From: CALKZN01 sp050633585
GTDB taxonomy: Bacteria; Pseudomonadota; Gammaproteobacteria; Arenicellales; Arenicellaceae
Length of the DNA stretch: 64,000 nt
Direction of reading: 5' to 3'
Assembly: GCA_050633585.1 (NCBI GenBank)
Contig: JBOEGT010000054.1
Span: forward strand, 1 to 64,000
The notes under the pieces were generated by a model, which saw only the letters and a program-made list of their open reading frames with translations, did no database searches and was not told the DNA's origin. The translations under genes were made by a program, and so were the position numbers. Of the stretch, positions 1 to 8,316 are shown piece after piece (the first letter of the stretch is position 1; each line of letters begins with the position of its first letter).

Positions 1-31
1 TTGGATTTTTTATGATTTGATTTAATTGTTA

Positions 32-57
32 TTTTGAATGTTGTACAATATTCAAAA
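32..57. promoter_or_regulatory. 26-bp palindrome over the umuD start (putative operator)
   Basis: The arms TTTTGAAT-g-TTGT and ACAA-t-ATTCAAAA pair at 12 of 13 positions around the centre at 44/45. The right arm ends on the A of the umuD ATG. A TACAAT hexamer (44-49) inside it could serve as a -10, which would put transcription start at about the ATG itself. The site does not match the CTGT-N8-ACAG LexA box. TTGAA/TTCAA arms recall sites described for UmuDAb-type repressors of Acinetobacter, but that link is inference. Confidence 0.55.
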
Positions 58-533
58 TGACCATCATAGATCAATATCAATCCTCTCGTGTGCCACAGGC
101 ATCGAAATCTAAACCTCAACGTTTAGGTATTCGCTCGTGGTTAAAAATTCCATTTTTCTCTAATAATGTTAAAGCAGGTTTTCCTAGTCCTGCTCAAGAC
201 TATGTTGAAAAAACATTAGACTTAAACGATTTATGTATTAAGCATCCGTCGGCGACTTATTTTGTGCGTTGTGATGGTGATTCTATGATTGATGCGGGGA
301 TTCATCAGGATGATGTGCTGGTGGTTGATCGTGCATTAAGTGCGCGGCATGGCGATATTGTGATTGCGTCGGTGGAAGGAGAGTTCACGGTGAAGCGTTT
401 AGAGACAAAGCCGTTTGTGCAGTTAGTGGCTATGAACGCGGATTACCAAAATATTATCCCTGCGCCTGAGCAAGAGTTAGAAGTGTTTGGCGTGGTAACT
501 TTTGTGATTCATGCGCTGAGCACACGAGGTTAA
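57..533 (+). CDS. umuD: UmuD-like self-cleaving subunit of DNA polymerase V
   Basis: S24/LexA-type serine-lysine autoprotease that becomes UmuD' after RecA-stimulated self-cleavage and then joins UmuC in translesion polymerase V. At 158 aa it is slightly longer than E. coli UmuD (139 aa) and has no N-terminal helix-turn-helix. The cleavage bond is probably Ala40-Gly41 (VKAGFPSP). Ser76 in GDSM is the nucleophile and Lys113 in TVKRL the base, and their 37-residue spacing equals that of the E. coli enzyme. It lies 4 bp before umuC in one operon. The ATG at 57 has no visible Shine-Dalgarno and touches a palindrome, so the message may be leaderless. Family assignment is secure; the mode of regulation is inferred. 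Confidence 0.93.
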   Translation: MTIIDQYQSSRVPQASKSKPQRLGIRSWLKIPFFSNNVKAGFPSPAQDYVEKTLDLNDLCIKHPSATYFVRCDGDSMIDAGIHQDDVLVVDRALSARHGDIVIASVEGEFTVKRLETKPFVQLVAMNADYQNIIPAPEQELEVFGVVTFVIHALSTRG

Positions 534-537
534 GCGT

Positions 538-1815
538 GTGTTTGCGATGGTGGATTGTAATAATTTTTATGCGTCATGCGAGCGTGTATTCCGACCAGAC
601 TTAAAGTATCAACCCATTGCTATTTTATCCAATAATGATGGGTGTGTGATCTCTCGTTCAGCAGAATGCAAAGCACTTGGTTTGAAGATGGGCGAACCAA
701 TGTTTAAGGCAAAATCGTTGATACGACAGCATGACATACAAGTGTTTAGTTCAAATTACCCGCTGTATGCCGATATTTCGAATCGGGTGATGTCAACTTT
801 AGAAGAAATGGTGCCTGATGTTGAAGTGTATTCTATTGATGAGGCGTTTTTGTCGTTGATAGTGAATGGTGAGACAATTGTTGCGGCGGGTGAATTAACG
901 GCGTTTGGTCAGCATATTAAACAGCGTGTGCAGCAATATGTCGGTATGCCTGTTTGTGTTGGAATAGCGCCTAGTAAAACATTAGCAAAGTTAGCTAACT
1001 TTGCGGCTAAAACCTATCCGAGCACTTTGGGTGTTGTAGATTTGAGTGACCCTATTAGGCAGCGAAGATTGATGGCTAAAGTGCCTGTTGGTGAAGTGTG
1101 GGGTGTTGGGAGACGGTCACAAAAAAGGCTTCGCTCTTTGAATATTCATACGGCCCTAGATTTATGTGATGCACCTGCTACCTTGTTACGTAAACATTTT
1201 TCGGTCGTTTTAGAGAGAACGATTCAAGAATTACGAGGCTTGCCTTGTGTTGAATTGGAAACTCATGTGCCAATCAAGCAGCATGTGTTATGTTCTCGTT
1301 CTTTTGGCGAGAAGGTGACTAGCCTGGAGGAGTTATCTATTGCTTTGTCGAGTTATGTAGAGGTAGCGGCACGTAAGGTGCGTCAGGAGAAATGCATGGC
1401 GCGTGCATTAACTGTTTTTATTAAAACAAACCGGCATTCAAGGCATGACCGTCAGCACAGTATGACCGCTTCTGAAGGTTTGTTGATGCCAACGAATAGT
1501 ACGCCTGAGTTAAATAAGCCTGCGCAATATTTGCTGAGACAACACTGGAAGCCAGGGTGTGCTTATCAAAAGGCAGGTATTATTTTGCATGATTTGGTAT
1601 CAGCAGAAAATGTGCAAACGAACTTATTTGCTGCTCAACAAAGTCAAAAAAGTCAGAATTTGATGAATGCGTTAGACGCAGTCAATCATCGTTATCATAA
1701 TGCTTTGTGCTATGCCTCTGCGCTTCCAACCAAGCAATATAGCCGCTGGAGGATGAAACAAAATGAGTTATCTCCTGCCTATACCACTCGCTGGGCAGAT
1801 ATTCCGCGTGTTTAG
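538..1815 (+). CDS. umuC: UmuC, Y-family DNA polymerase V catalytic subunit
   Basis: Error-prone Y-family polymerase that bypasses DNA lesions together with UmuD'. The 425 aa length matches E. coli UmuC (422 aa). The N-terminus MFAMVDCNNFYASCERVF carries the first catalytic Asp. SIDEAF at about residues 99-104 holds the second acidic pair, and YAD(I/V)S-type palm and helix-hairpin-helix regions follow. The C-terminal part ends in the UmuC-specific DUF4113-like segment (about 370-420). The start is GTG at 538, chosen because it reproduces the family N-terminus and lies just after the umuD stop. Co-transcription with umuD is expected. The gene is intact. Confidence 0.95.
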   Translation: MFAMVDCNNFYASCERVFRPDLKYQPIAILSNNDGCVISRSAECKALGLKMGEPMFKAKSLIRQHDIQVFSSNYPLYADISNRVMSTLEEMVPDVEVYSIDEAFLSLIVNGETIVAAGELTAFGQHIKQRVQQYVGMPVCVGIAPSKTLAKLANFAAKTYPSTLGVVDLSDPIRQRRLMAKVPVGEVWGVGRRSQKRLRSLNIHTALDLCDAPATLLRKHFSVVLERTIQELRGLPCVELETHVPIKQHVLCSRSFGEKVTSLEELSIALSSYVEVAARKVRQEKCMARALTVFIKTNRHSRHDRQHSMTASEGLLMPTNSTPELNKPAQYLLRQHWKPGCAYQKAGIILHDLVSAENVQTNLFAAQQSQKSQNLMNALDAVNHRYHNALCYASALPTKQYSRWRMKQNELSPAYTTRWADIPRV

Positions 1816-1856
1816 TATGGCTTTTATTGTTGATGTGTTTGAGCGCAAATAAACGA

Positions 1857-3200
1857 TCATTCTATGTGTTGAGGTTGGTCAAGTTTTCGGTAAAGTGTTC
1901 TTAAACTGATGCCTGCTTTTTTCGCGACGCGGGATTTGTCGTTATGATGTGCCTTCATGAGATCGGCAAGATATTGTTGTTCAAGTTGTTTTAACGTGAA
2001 GAATTGCCCATTTAAGGTGTTGTTGTCACTGGCTTGTTTGGATGGCATGTCAATATCAATACACTGTTGAATAGTGACGGTATCAATGGTGTCGGTTTTG
2101 CATAAAATGATGGCACGATTAATCAAATTTTTGAGTTCGCGAATGTTGCCATTGAGCGGGAGTGCTCTCAATGTGTCTAGTGCGGAGTCGGTAATATTTA
2201 AGTGTGTTTTATCAATCAATAGAAAGTGTTTGACTAGCTCAGGGATGTCTTCTTTTCGCTCCTTGAGTGATGGTATGTAAATAGGGAAGACGTTGATGCG
2301 GTAGTATAGGTCACAGCGGAATGAGCCGTCCTCAACCATGCTCGCTACGTTTTTGTGAGTCGCGCAGATGAGGCGAAAATCTGACGTACGAACCTCTGTG
2401 CTGCCAACACGCCTGAATGTTTTGCTTTCAATAAGGCGTAGCAATTTGACTTGTGTGGCGAGTGATACATCGCCTATTTCATCGAGAAATAAGGTGCCGC
2501 CATCCGCTTGTTCGGCTAAGCCTATTTTGTCAGCATTAGCGCCAGTAAAGGCGCCTTTTTTATGGCCAAAAAGTTCGCTTTCGATTAGAGATTCACTGAG
2601 ACCTGCGCATTCTAAGATGACTAGGGGCTTGTTGTTTCGGGGGCTGGCGGCATGAATGGATTGGCTGATCAGCTCTTTGCCTGTACCTGACTCGCCGAGC
2701 AATAGCACGCTAGCATCGCTTTGTGACACTTGTGATACGACACTGAGCATTTTTTCAAATGCAGGGCTTGAACCAACGATTTTTTGTCTATTCTTTTTGC
2801 CACTTGCCAATGGCACTGGTTTTAAAATTTCGACAAAAAAGCGTAAATCACCTTGTTCATCGTGAATGGGGATCATCTCAACATCGACATGTTCTTTACC
2901 GTGCTTGGTTTGATGAATATGTAGAACCTTTTCTTTTCTTTTAGAAATTTTTGCAGCGAGCAATGGGCAGTGTTCACCTTCTTGATCACAGGGTTTTGAA
3001 TAGTTGTGTGACACCTTAAAGCAGTTGGGCTTATTGTCTAGGTCGATTTCGCCAAACTGTTCTCTATATAGCATGTTGCTTGCGAGAATTTCATAGTCCA
3101 CGGTAACAAGAATGGCTGGGTAGTCATATGCTTCAAGCATTTGACTCATGTTCTGGAGATTGTTCATTGCTATCAATATTTTGTCATATATGTCAAACAT
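1857..3200 (-). CDS. fisR: FisR-type sigma-54-dependent activator of sulfide oxidation genes
   Basis: Enhancer-binding protein predicted to sense sulfane sulfur (polysulfide) and activate sigma-54 transcription of the divergent pdo-sqr genes. The N-terminal PAS-like sensor domain (about 15-130) holds Cys60, Cys71 and Cys78. Their 11- and 7-residue spacing is the same as the three reactive cysteines described in Cupriavidus FisR. The AAA+ domain follows with Walker A GESGTGKE (169-176), the sigma-54 contact loop GAFTGA (216-221) and Walker B GGTLFLDE (234-241). A Fis-type helix-turn-helix occupies about 415-442. The gene is divergent from pdo, with a sigma-54 promoter in between. The function rests on domain order, the cysteine triad and neighbours; an NtrC-family regulator of other input is less likely. 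Confidence 0.87.
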   Translation of the reverse strand: MFDIYDKILIAMNNLQNMSQMLEAYDYPAILVTVDYEILASNMLYREQFGEIDLDNKPNCFKVSHNYSKPCDQEGEHCPLLAAKISKRKEKVLHIHQTKHGKEHVDVEMIPIHDEQGDLRFFVEILKPVPLASGKKNRQKIVGSSPAFEKMLSVVSQVSQSDASVLLLGESGTGKELISQSIHAASPRNNKPLVILECAGLSESLIESELFGHKKGAFTGANADKIGLAEQADGGTLFLDEIGDVSLATQVKLLRLIESKTFRRVGSTEVRTSDFRLICATHKNVASMVEDGSFRCDLYYRINVFPIYIPSLKERKEDIPELVKHFLLIDKTHLNITDSALDTLRALPLNGNIRELKNLINRAIILCKTDTIDTVTIQQCIDIDMPSKQASDNNTLNGQFFTLKQLEQQYLADLMKAHHNDKSRVAKKAGISLRTLYRKLDQPQHIE

Positions 3201-3290
3201 TATGTCATTGATGGCAATTTTTTTCGCTAATTAATGATTTTTATTAATCGAACCCTTGAAGATATAAGGCGTTGCTGTCAATCGATTTAT

Positions 3291-3306
3291 TGGCATGTAA
3301 TTTGCG
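3291..3306 (+). promoter_or_regulatory. Sigma-54 (-24/-12) promoter of pdo-sqr
   Basis: TGGCAT at 3291-3296 and TTTGCG at 3301-3306 match the sigma-54 consensus TGGCAC-N5-TTGCW. The GG (3292-3293) and GC (3304-3305) dinucleotides are exactly 12 bp apart. Transcription should begin near 3316, about 83 bp before the pdo ATG. The site lies between fisR and pdo, as expected for control by the FisR-type activator encoded next door. Confidence 0.82.
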
Positions 3307-3398
3307 GTTCTTTAGAGGTAAGAACAGAAAAGCATCAACATATTCTTCAATACCATTTGATCTACTGGGTTTTTCAGCAAATACGAAGGGCTTAATTT

Positions 3399-4373
3399 AT
3401 GAGCAACAATAAAAATATAGTGTCAGAAAAAAATAGAGTGTCAGAACTTCCAATTGAAACAGTTGGTTTGGGTAACGGTGGCCAAGAGTGTCCGCATGTA
3501 TTGACGTTCTATGACAAAGGAACGAATACGCTGACCTATATTGTGAAAGATCCTCTATCTCAGTCGTGTGCCATTGTGGACTCTGTCCTGAATTTTGATT
3601 ATGCCTCAGGAAGTATTACCTATCATTCAGCGGATAATATTATTGAATATGTTCGTAACGAAAGCTTGCAAGTAGAGTTGTTGCTTGAAACGCATGTGCA
3701 TGCAGATCATTTGTCCGCGGCGCCATATTTGCAACAGGAATTGGGAGGGAAAATTGCTATCAGCAAACACATTGTAGAAATTCAGAATGAGTTTGGTAGG
3801 TTATTCAATGAAGGAACTGAATTTGAACGTGATGGCAGTCAATTTGATGTGCTTTTTGATGAGAATCAAACGTTTGCTATTGGGAATTTACAATGCGTTG
3901 CGATGTACACGCCGGGGCATACCCCTGCGTGCACCACATATGTTGTTGGTGATGCCGCATTTGTTGGTGATACTTTGTTCATGCCGGACTCTGGCACAGC
4001 AAGAGTGGATTTTCCAGGGGGCGATGCATCAACGTTATATCAATCGATAAAAAAAATACTCAGTTTACCTCCTCATACGCGTCTATTTGTTTGTCATGAC
4101 TATCAACCCAATGGCAGAGAATTGGCGTTTGAGACTTCTGTTGAGGAGCAGTTAGCACGAAATATTCATGTCAAAACTAGTATCGAAGAACAGGAATTCA
4201 TCGCCATGCGAGAAAGTCGAGATAAGACACTGAATATGCCTCGCCTAATTCTTCCGTCATTGCAAGTGAACATGCGTGCCGGGCATTTTCCTGATCCGGA
4301 AGAAAATCAAACGCATTACCTAAAAGTGCCCTTAAGTGGTTTGAATAATAAAGATAAGAATAGCAACTATTAA
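3399..4373 (+). CDS. pdo: Persulfide dioxygenase (metallo-beta-lactamase fold, ETHE1-like)
   Basis: Mononuclear-iron enzyme that oxidises glutathione persulfide or polysulfide with O2 to sulfite and thiol in the cytoplasm. The metallo-beta-lactamase signature H99-x-H101-x-D103-H104 is present. His174 (TPGHTPA), Asp191 (VGDTLF) and His233 (VCHDY) complete the metal site. At 324 aa it is longer than human ETHE1, with additions at both ends, and no rhodanese fusion is seen. It lies 22 bp before sqr, which supplies its persulfide substrate. It is preceded by a sigma-54 promoter and the divergent fisR. The assignment could in principle be a glyoxalase II relative, but the neighbours favour PDO. 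Confidence 0.92.
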   Translation: MSNNKNIVSEKNRVSELPIETVGLGNGGQECPHVLTFYDKGTNTLTYIVKDPLSQSCAIVDSVLNFDYASGSITYHSADNIIEYVRNESLQVELLLETHVHADHLSAAPYLQQELGGKIAISKHIVEIQNEFGRLFNEGTEFERDGSQFDVLFDENQTFAIGNLQCVAMYTPGHTPACTTYVVGDAAFVGDTLFMPDSGTARVDFPGGDASTLYQSIKKILSLPPHTRLFVCHDYQPNGRELAFETSVEEQLARNIHVKTSIEEQEFIAMRESRDKTLNMPRLILPSLQVNMRAGHFPDPEENQTHYLKVPLSGLNNKDKNSNY

Positions 4374-4395
4374 TAACAGTAATAAGAGGGCGTTT

Positions 4396-5649
4396 ATGAC
4401 AAGTGCAGCAACGAAAAAACAAGTATCCGATCAAATGATGTTTGATGTAGTGATTGTAGGCGCAGGGTCAGCTGGTGTAGCCACGGCCAGTAGCTTATTA
4501 AAACGGAGCGCTCATTTGCGTGTAGCATTAATTGATCCTTCTGAAGAGCATTTTTATCAACCCGGTTGGACTATGGTGGGCGGAGGTGTTTTTGATGCAT
4601 CGAGCACTAAAAAGAGAACTCGGGATATTATTCCCGAAAAAGTAGAATGGCTGAAAGAATCTGTAAAGACGTTTAACCCGACTGAAGATCGTGTGACGTT
4701 AAGCGATGGTTCAATGGTTCATTATAACCATCTAGTGGTTGCCCCTGGCTTAAAACTTGATTGGGCCGCAGTAGAAGGGTTGGAAGCATCTCTAGGGAAA
4801 AATGGTGTCACATCGAACTACCGCTATGACTTGGCGACATATACGTGGGAGTTAGTACAAAACTTAAAGCAAGGTAAGGCGATTTTTACGCAACCCCCAA
4901 TGCCGATTAAGTGCGCTGGAGCACCCCAAAAAGCGATGTATTTGTCTGGATCAGAATGGTTTGCTACAAACCGTTTAAAGGATATTAATATCGAATTTTA
5001 TAATGCGGGGGGTGTATTGTTTGGTGTTGAAGATTATGTGCCCGCACTGATGCAATACGTTAAAAAGTATCAAGTGGACTTAAAGTTTATGCACACTTTA
5101 GTCAAAGTAGATGGCACTGCGAAAACGGCTTGGTTTAAAACGCTAGTAGACGATAAAGAGACTGTGGTTGAGACTCCATTTGATTTTTTGCATGTCTGTC
5201 CACCACAATGTTCGCCTGACTTTATTCGTGATAGTGAGTTATCGGATGAAGCGGGGTGGTTAGACGTTCACCCTGATTCATTGCAGCATAAAAAGTTTGC
5301 AAATATATGGGGGGCGGGAGATGTGATGAATACAACAAATGCGAAAACAATGGCCGCTGCTAGAAAGCAAGCGCCGGTAGTTGCGCAAAATATATTAAAT
5401 GCTATTCAATCTATACCTGACAAGGTGGCATATAGTGGCTATGGTTCATGCCCGCTAACCGTCGAAAAAGGGAAAATTGTTTTAGCCGAATTTTGCTATG
5501 GCGGAAAGCTATCGCCTACGTTTCCGGCATGGTTAAATCAAGGCACTCAAGCAACTGTTTTTGCTTGGTTATTAAAAGCAAAAGTATTGCCGTATATATA
5601 TTGGAATGGCATGTTAAAGGGCAGAGAGTGGCTGGCGTCTCCTAAGTGA
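4396..5649 (+). CDS. sqr: Sulfide:quinone oxidoreductase
   Basis: FAD enzyme of the membrane surface that oxidises sulfide to polysulfide or persulfide and reduces quinone. The N-terminal dinucleotide-binding motif is GAGSAGVAT (22-30). Cys173 (IKCAGAPQ) and Cys352 (YGSCPLTV) are the probable redox-active pair. The EHFYQPGWT segment (51-59) is characteristic of the type II group related to eukaryotic SQRs. A second FAD motif, WGAGDV, lies at 305-310. The length (417 aa) is normal. A GAGGG ribosome site precedes the ATG. It is the second gene of the FisR-controlled pdo-sqr operon. Electrons enter respiration, and its product feeds PDO. Confidence 0.94.
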   Translation: MTSAATKKQVSDQMMFDVVIVGAGSAGVATASSLLKRSAHLRVALIDPSEEHFYQPGWTMVGGGVFDASSTKKRTRDIIPEKVEWLKESVKTFNPTEDRVTLSDGSMVHYNHLVVAPGLKLDWAAVEGLEASLGKNGVTSNYRYDLATYTWELVQNLKQGKAIFTQPPMPIKCAGAPQKAMYLSGSEWFATNRLKDINIEFYNAGGVLFGVEDYVPALMQYVKKYQVDLKFMHTLVKVDGTAKTAWFKTLVDDKETVVETPFDFLHVCPPQCSPDFIRDSELSDEAGWLDVHPDSLQHKKFANIWGAGDVMNTTNAKTMAAARKQAPVVAQNILNAIQSIPDKVAYSGYGSCPLTVEKGKIVLAEFCYGGKLSPTFPAWLNQGTQATVFAWLLKAKVLPYIYWNGMLKGREWLASPK

Positions 5650-5777
5650 ATGCTCGCCAGACATTTATAGGTGTTTTGGAAGGGTTAATCAGAAGAGATT
5701 ACGGTTGATATGATTGGTTTTTATTAGACTTTAAAAGCGAAGAACAACGAATTAATTCGAATTTATTGATAGGAAAG

Positions 5778-5795
5778 TACGTTTTTATAAACGTA
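5778..5795. other. Short hairpin in the sqr-YeeE leader
   Basis: TACGTTT (5778-5784) and AAACGTA (5789-5795) form a perfect 7-bp stem with a 4-nt loop, 10 bp before the ATG at 5806. It would sit over the ribosome-binding region of the downstream gene and could modulate its translation. No function is established. Confidence 0.3.
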
Positions 5796-5805
5796 TGAAC
5801 ATTTT

Positions 5806-6234
5806 ATGACTTCATTTATGATGCCTGTACTGGGCGGTGTTTTCATTGGATTATCTGCAACACTATTATTGTTGTTGATAGGCAGAATTGCGGGTATTAG
5901 CGGCATTGTTTGGGGGGCAATTTTTACACGTTTTGATAGCATGACGTTTGAAAAAACATGGCGCTGGTTTTTTATTATTGGCTTGATGCTCGGAGCATTG
6001 CTGTTTCATAAAGTCAGTGGTATTTCTTACCCATTCATTGATGCGAACTTTCCCCTCGCGGTGATAGCGGGTCTATGTGTTGGGGCTGGAGTAAATATTG
6101 GAAACGGTTGTACCAGTGGTCATGGTGTGTGTGGAATAGGGCGGCTTTCGCTGCGTTCCATGATTGCGACTGTATGCTTTATGTTGACGGCGATATGTAC
6201 CGTATTGCTGTCTAAATTGATGGTGGCTCTATGA
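5806..6234 (+). CDS. YeeE/YedE-family transporter, N-terminal half (PmpA-like)
   Basis: Inner-membrane protein of the YeeE/YedE (DUF395, sulf_transp) family, some members of which import thiosulfate or other reduced sulfur species. It has about four membrane segments in 142 aa. The conserved cysteine motif GNGCTSGHGVCGIGRLS (about 103-119) is diagnostic and positions thiol groups along the transport path. The protein is half the length of a full YeeE such as TsuA; the other half is the next ORF, overlapping by 4 bp (ATGA). The split arrangement is a known PmpA/PmpB-type organisation. Its place 156 bp after sqr suggests export or import of sulfur compounds linked to sulfide oxidation. The substrate is not known. 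Confidence 0.85.
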   Translation: MTSFMMPVLGGVFIGLSATLLLLLIGRIAGISGIVWGAIFTRFDSMTFEKTWRWFFIIGLMLGALLFHKVSGISYPFIDANFPLAVIAGLCVGAGVNIGNGCTSGHGVCGIGRLSLRSMIATVCFMLTAICTVLLSKLMVAL

Positions 6235-6638
6235 TGAAGTCTATCAGCGCGTTATTAGCGGGTTTGCTCTTCGGCGTGGGTTTAGCCGCATCAGGAATGA
6301 CTGATACTGCTAAAGTCATCGGTTTTCTCGATATTTTTGGCCAATGGGATCCAGATTTAATCTTTGTGATGGCCAGTGCTGTGATCACCACTGTGATGAG
6401 TTTTCGCTTGGTTTTAAAGCGAAAAGCGCCCATATTTGATGAAACGTTTTCACTCCCGTTAAAGACAGTGGTGGATAAACCTTTGCTTGTCGGTGCTGTT
6501 TTATTTGGAGTCGGCTGGGGGCTATTGGGTTATTGCCCAGGGCCTGCCGTCGCGGCTTTAGTCTATTTAGAGCCAGTAACGCTTGTTTTTGTGGTTGCGA
6601 TGTTGGTTGGAATGTTTCTTGGGAATAAGTGTCAATAG
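6231..6638 (+). CDS. YeeE/YedE-family transporter, C-terminal half (PmpB-like)
   Basis: Second half of the split YeeE/YedE transporter, 135 aa with about four membrane segments. The motif GLLFGVGLAASGMTD near the N-terminus and GYCPGPAVAAL (about 101-111), with a single conserved cysteine, match the second repeat of the family. The ATG overlaps the stop of the first half as ATGATGA, so the two are translationally coupled and presumably make a 1:1 complex. Its role in moving a reduced sulfur compound is inferred from family and from the pdo-sqr neighbours. Confidence 0.85.
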   Translation: MMKSISALLAGLLFGVGLAASGMTDTAKVIGFLDIFGQWDPDLIFVMASAVITTVMSFRLVLKRKAPIFDETFSLPLKTVVDKPLLVGAVLFGVGWGLLGYCPGPAVAALVYLEPVTLVFVVAMLVGMFLGNKCQ

Positions 6639-6667
6639 TGACGCGTTAGTGGGCTTAATCTATGAGA

Positions 6668-7555
6668 CTAAAATCCACTCTTTAATGGTTCAAGTTTTTG
6701 CCAAATAGACTGCGCAACGATACCAATATCTGTATTTTGGCGTCGGATTTTATAGAGTTGGGAATGACGAGTTGGGTAGCTTTCTAGTTCTAGTTTCACA
6801 AGCTTTCCGCTTTTTAATTCACTGTTAATCAGGTGTTCTGGAATACCTCCCCATCCCATTTTAGATAAGATGACTTCTTTTTTGGCATGGAAGTCTGATA
6901 CTGTCCATCTCAATGCACCGGGTATTAAATCTCGGCTTTGCGGGTTTTTGTGGGTGCTGCTATCAGCAACAACGACTTGAACATAGCTTTGCATATCTTT
7001 GTTTGTTTTCATTTTTTTGATTGTAGCGGGCCCATACTCTGGGTGTGCGACGGGTATGATGTTAACCACTGAGAAAGGCATCGCTTCTACGTGTTCGGTC
7101 GGCACGCCTTCTATACTGGCAATGACAATGTCGGCATCTTGATCTAACAACCTCTCAACGGTGCCTCCCATCGTTTCACGGGAAAATCGAATATGTGTTT
7201 CGGGATATATGTCAGAAATTTCTCCCACTAGTTTTAACAAGGGTTGTAATGGGTATGTCGCTGATACCGCTAAAAATACTTCGGCTTCTTGTTTAGCGTT
7301 AAGGCTTTTCGCTGTGCTTTTCAATTGCTGCATTTGCTGCAGCACGCGAGTAGCTTGTCGGTAAAAAACCTTACCTTCTGCTGTTAGTTGAGGGCGATAT
7401 TCTTCTCGTGACAGTAAATCAAAGCCTAAATCGTGTTCTAGTTTTTTGAGTGAGTGGCTAATGGCCGATTGAGATTTAAAGAGTTTTTTTGCAGCTGCTC
7501 TGAAAGTACCTTCAGAGACGATTGCATCAAGTACGGTTAATTGCTCATAGGTCAT
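6668..7555 (-). CDS. LysR-family transcriptional regulator
   Basis: DNA-binding regulator of 295 aa with an N-terminal winged helix-turn-helix (FRAAAKKLFKSQSAISHSLKKLE, about 18-40) and a periplasmic-binding-like effector domain from about residue 90. Its length is typical of the family. It is divergent from the GST-NTF2-tautomerase operon, 146 bp away, which makes that operon the likely target. It converges with the YeeE pair and is therefore probably not part of the sulfide circuit. The effector cannot be read from sequence. Confidence 0.9.
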   Translation of the reverse strand: MTYEQLTVLDAIVSEGTFRAAAKKLFKSQSAISHSLKKLEHDLGFDLLSREEYRPQLTAEGKVFYRQATRVLQQMQQLKSTAKSLNAKQEAEVFLAVSATYPLQPLLKLVGEISDIYPETHIRFSRETMGGTVERLLDQDADIVIASIEGVPTEHVEAMPFSVVNIIPVAHPEYGPATIKKMKTNKDMQSYVQVVVADSSTHKNPQSRDLIPGALRWTVSDFHAKKEVILSKMGWGGIPEHLINSELKSGKLVKLELESYPTRHSQLYKIRRQNTDIGIVAQSIWQKLEPLKSGF

Positions 7556-7701
7556 GACATAAGTCTTATTGGAATGATGATCTATTATAGTAATCGTTAA
7601 TATGAAAATACAATATTATTAATGAATCATTCTGCTTGCTAAATTTACCTCTGTGGCGTGCTTAGCCATTTTTTTAATGAAATTAACTTAGAGGAATACT
7701 C

Positions 7702-8316
7702 ATGATTTTATATTTCAAACCCGGTGCTTGTTCATTAGCACCGCATATTATTTTAAAGGAAATGCAGCTTGATTTTGACAAGGATGAAGTGAATACAGAT
7801 GAGCAAGTGACGGTTTCAGGCAAAGATTATCGACTGATTAATGCAAATGGTTATGTCCCTTCATTGGCATTAGGAACGGGAGAAGTGTTGACTGAAGGCG
7901 TGTCAATCTTGCAATACCTTGCCGACCAACAACCCGAAAAAGGGTTGGCTCCACCTGTAGGGAGTGTGCAACGTGCGCGCTTGCAGGAATACCTTAACTT
8001 TACCAGTTCAGAATTACATAAGTCATTTGGTCCGTTATTTTCATCCACGAGTCAAGCTGACGAAAAACAGCAGGCGAAAAAAAGAGTGGCGAAACATTTT
8101 GATTACTTAGAGCGATTATTTTCCGATAGCAGACAGTATTTATTAGGAGGTCAATTTTCGGTCGCCGATGCTTATTTGTTTGTGGTCACAAATTGGTCAA
8201 ACTTTGTTGGTATTGATTTAGCTCAATGGCCGAAACTCATGGCTTTCGTTGACAGAGTATTGGCTCGGAAAGCGACACAATCAGCAATGCGTGCTGAAGG
8301 CTTAATCAGCGAATGA
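7702..8316 (+). CDS. Beta-class glutathione S-transferase
   Basis: Conjugates glutathione to electrophiles, or reduces disulfides or peroxides. The N-terminal thioredoxin-like domain starts MILYFKPGACSLAPHI and has the beta-class Cys10. An all-helical C-terminal domain with GGQFSVADAY (about 150-159) follows. The length of 204 aa equals the Proteus mirabilis enzyme class. It is the first gene of a three-gene operon, overlapping the next by 4 bp (ATGA), and is divergent from the LysR gene. A GAGGAA ribosome site precedes the ATG. The substrate is unknown; the operon partners suggest detoxification of an aromatic or unsaturated compound. Confidence 0.93.
   Translation: MILYFKPGACSLAPHIILKEMQLDFDKDEVNTDEQVTVSGKDYRLINANGYVPSLALGTGEVLTEGVSILQYLADQQPEKGLAPPVGSVQRARLQEYLNFTSSELHKSFGPLFSSTSQADEKQQAKKRVAKHFDYLERLFSDSRQYLLGGQFSVADAYLFVVTNWSNFVGIDLAQWPKLMAFVDRVLARKATQSAMRAEGLISE

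Noticed and set aside
2074..2944. Plus-strand frames opposite fisR
   Set aside because: They are antisense shadows of a clear AAA+ regulator gene and have no ribosome sites or recognisable domains.
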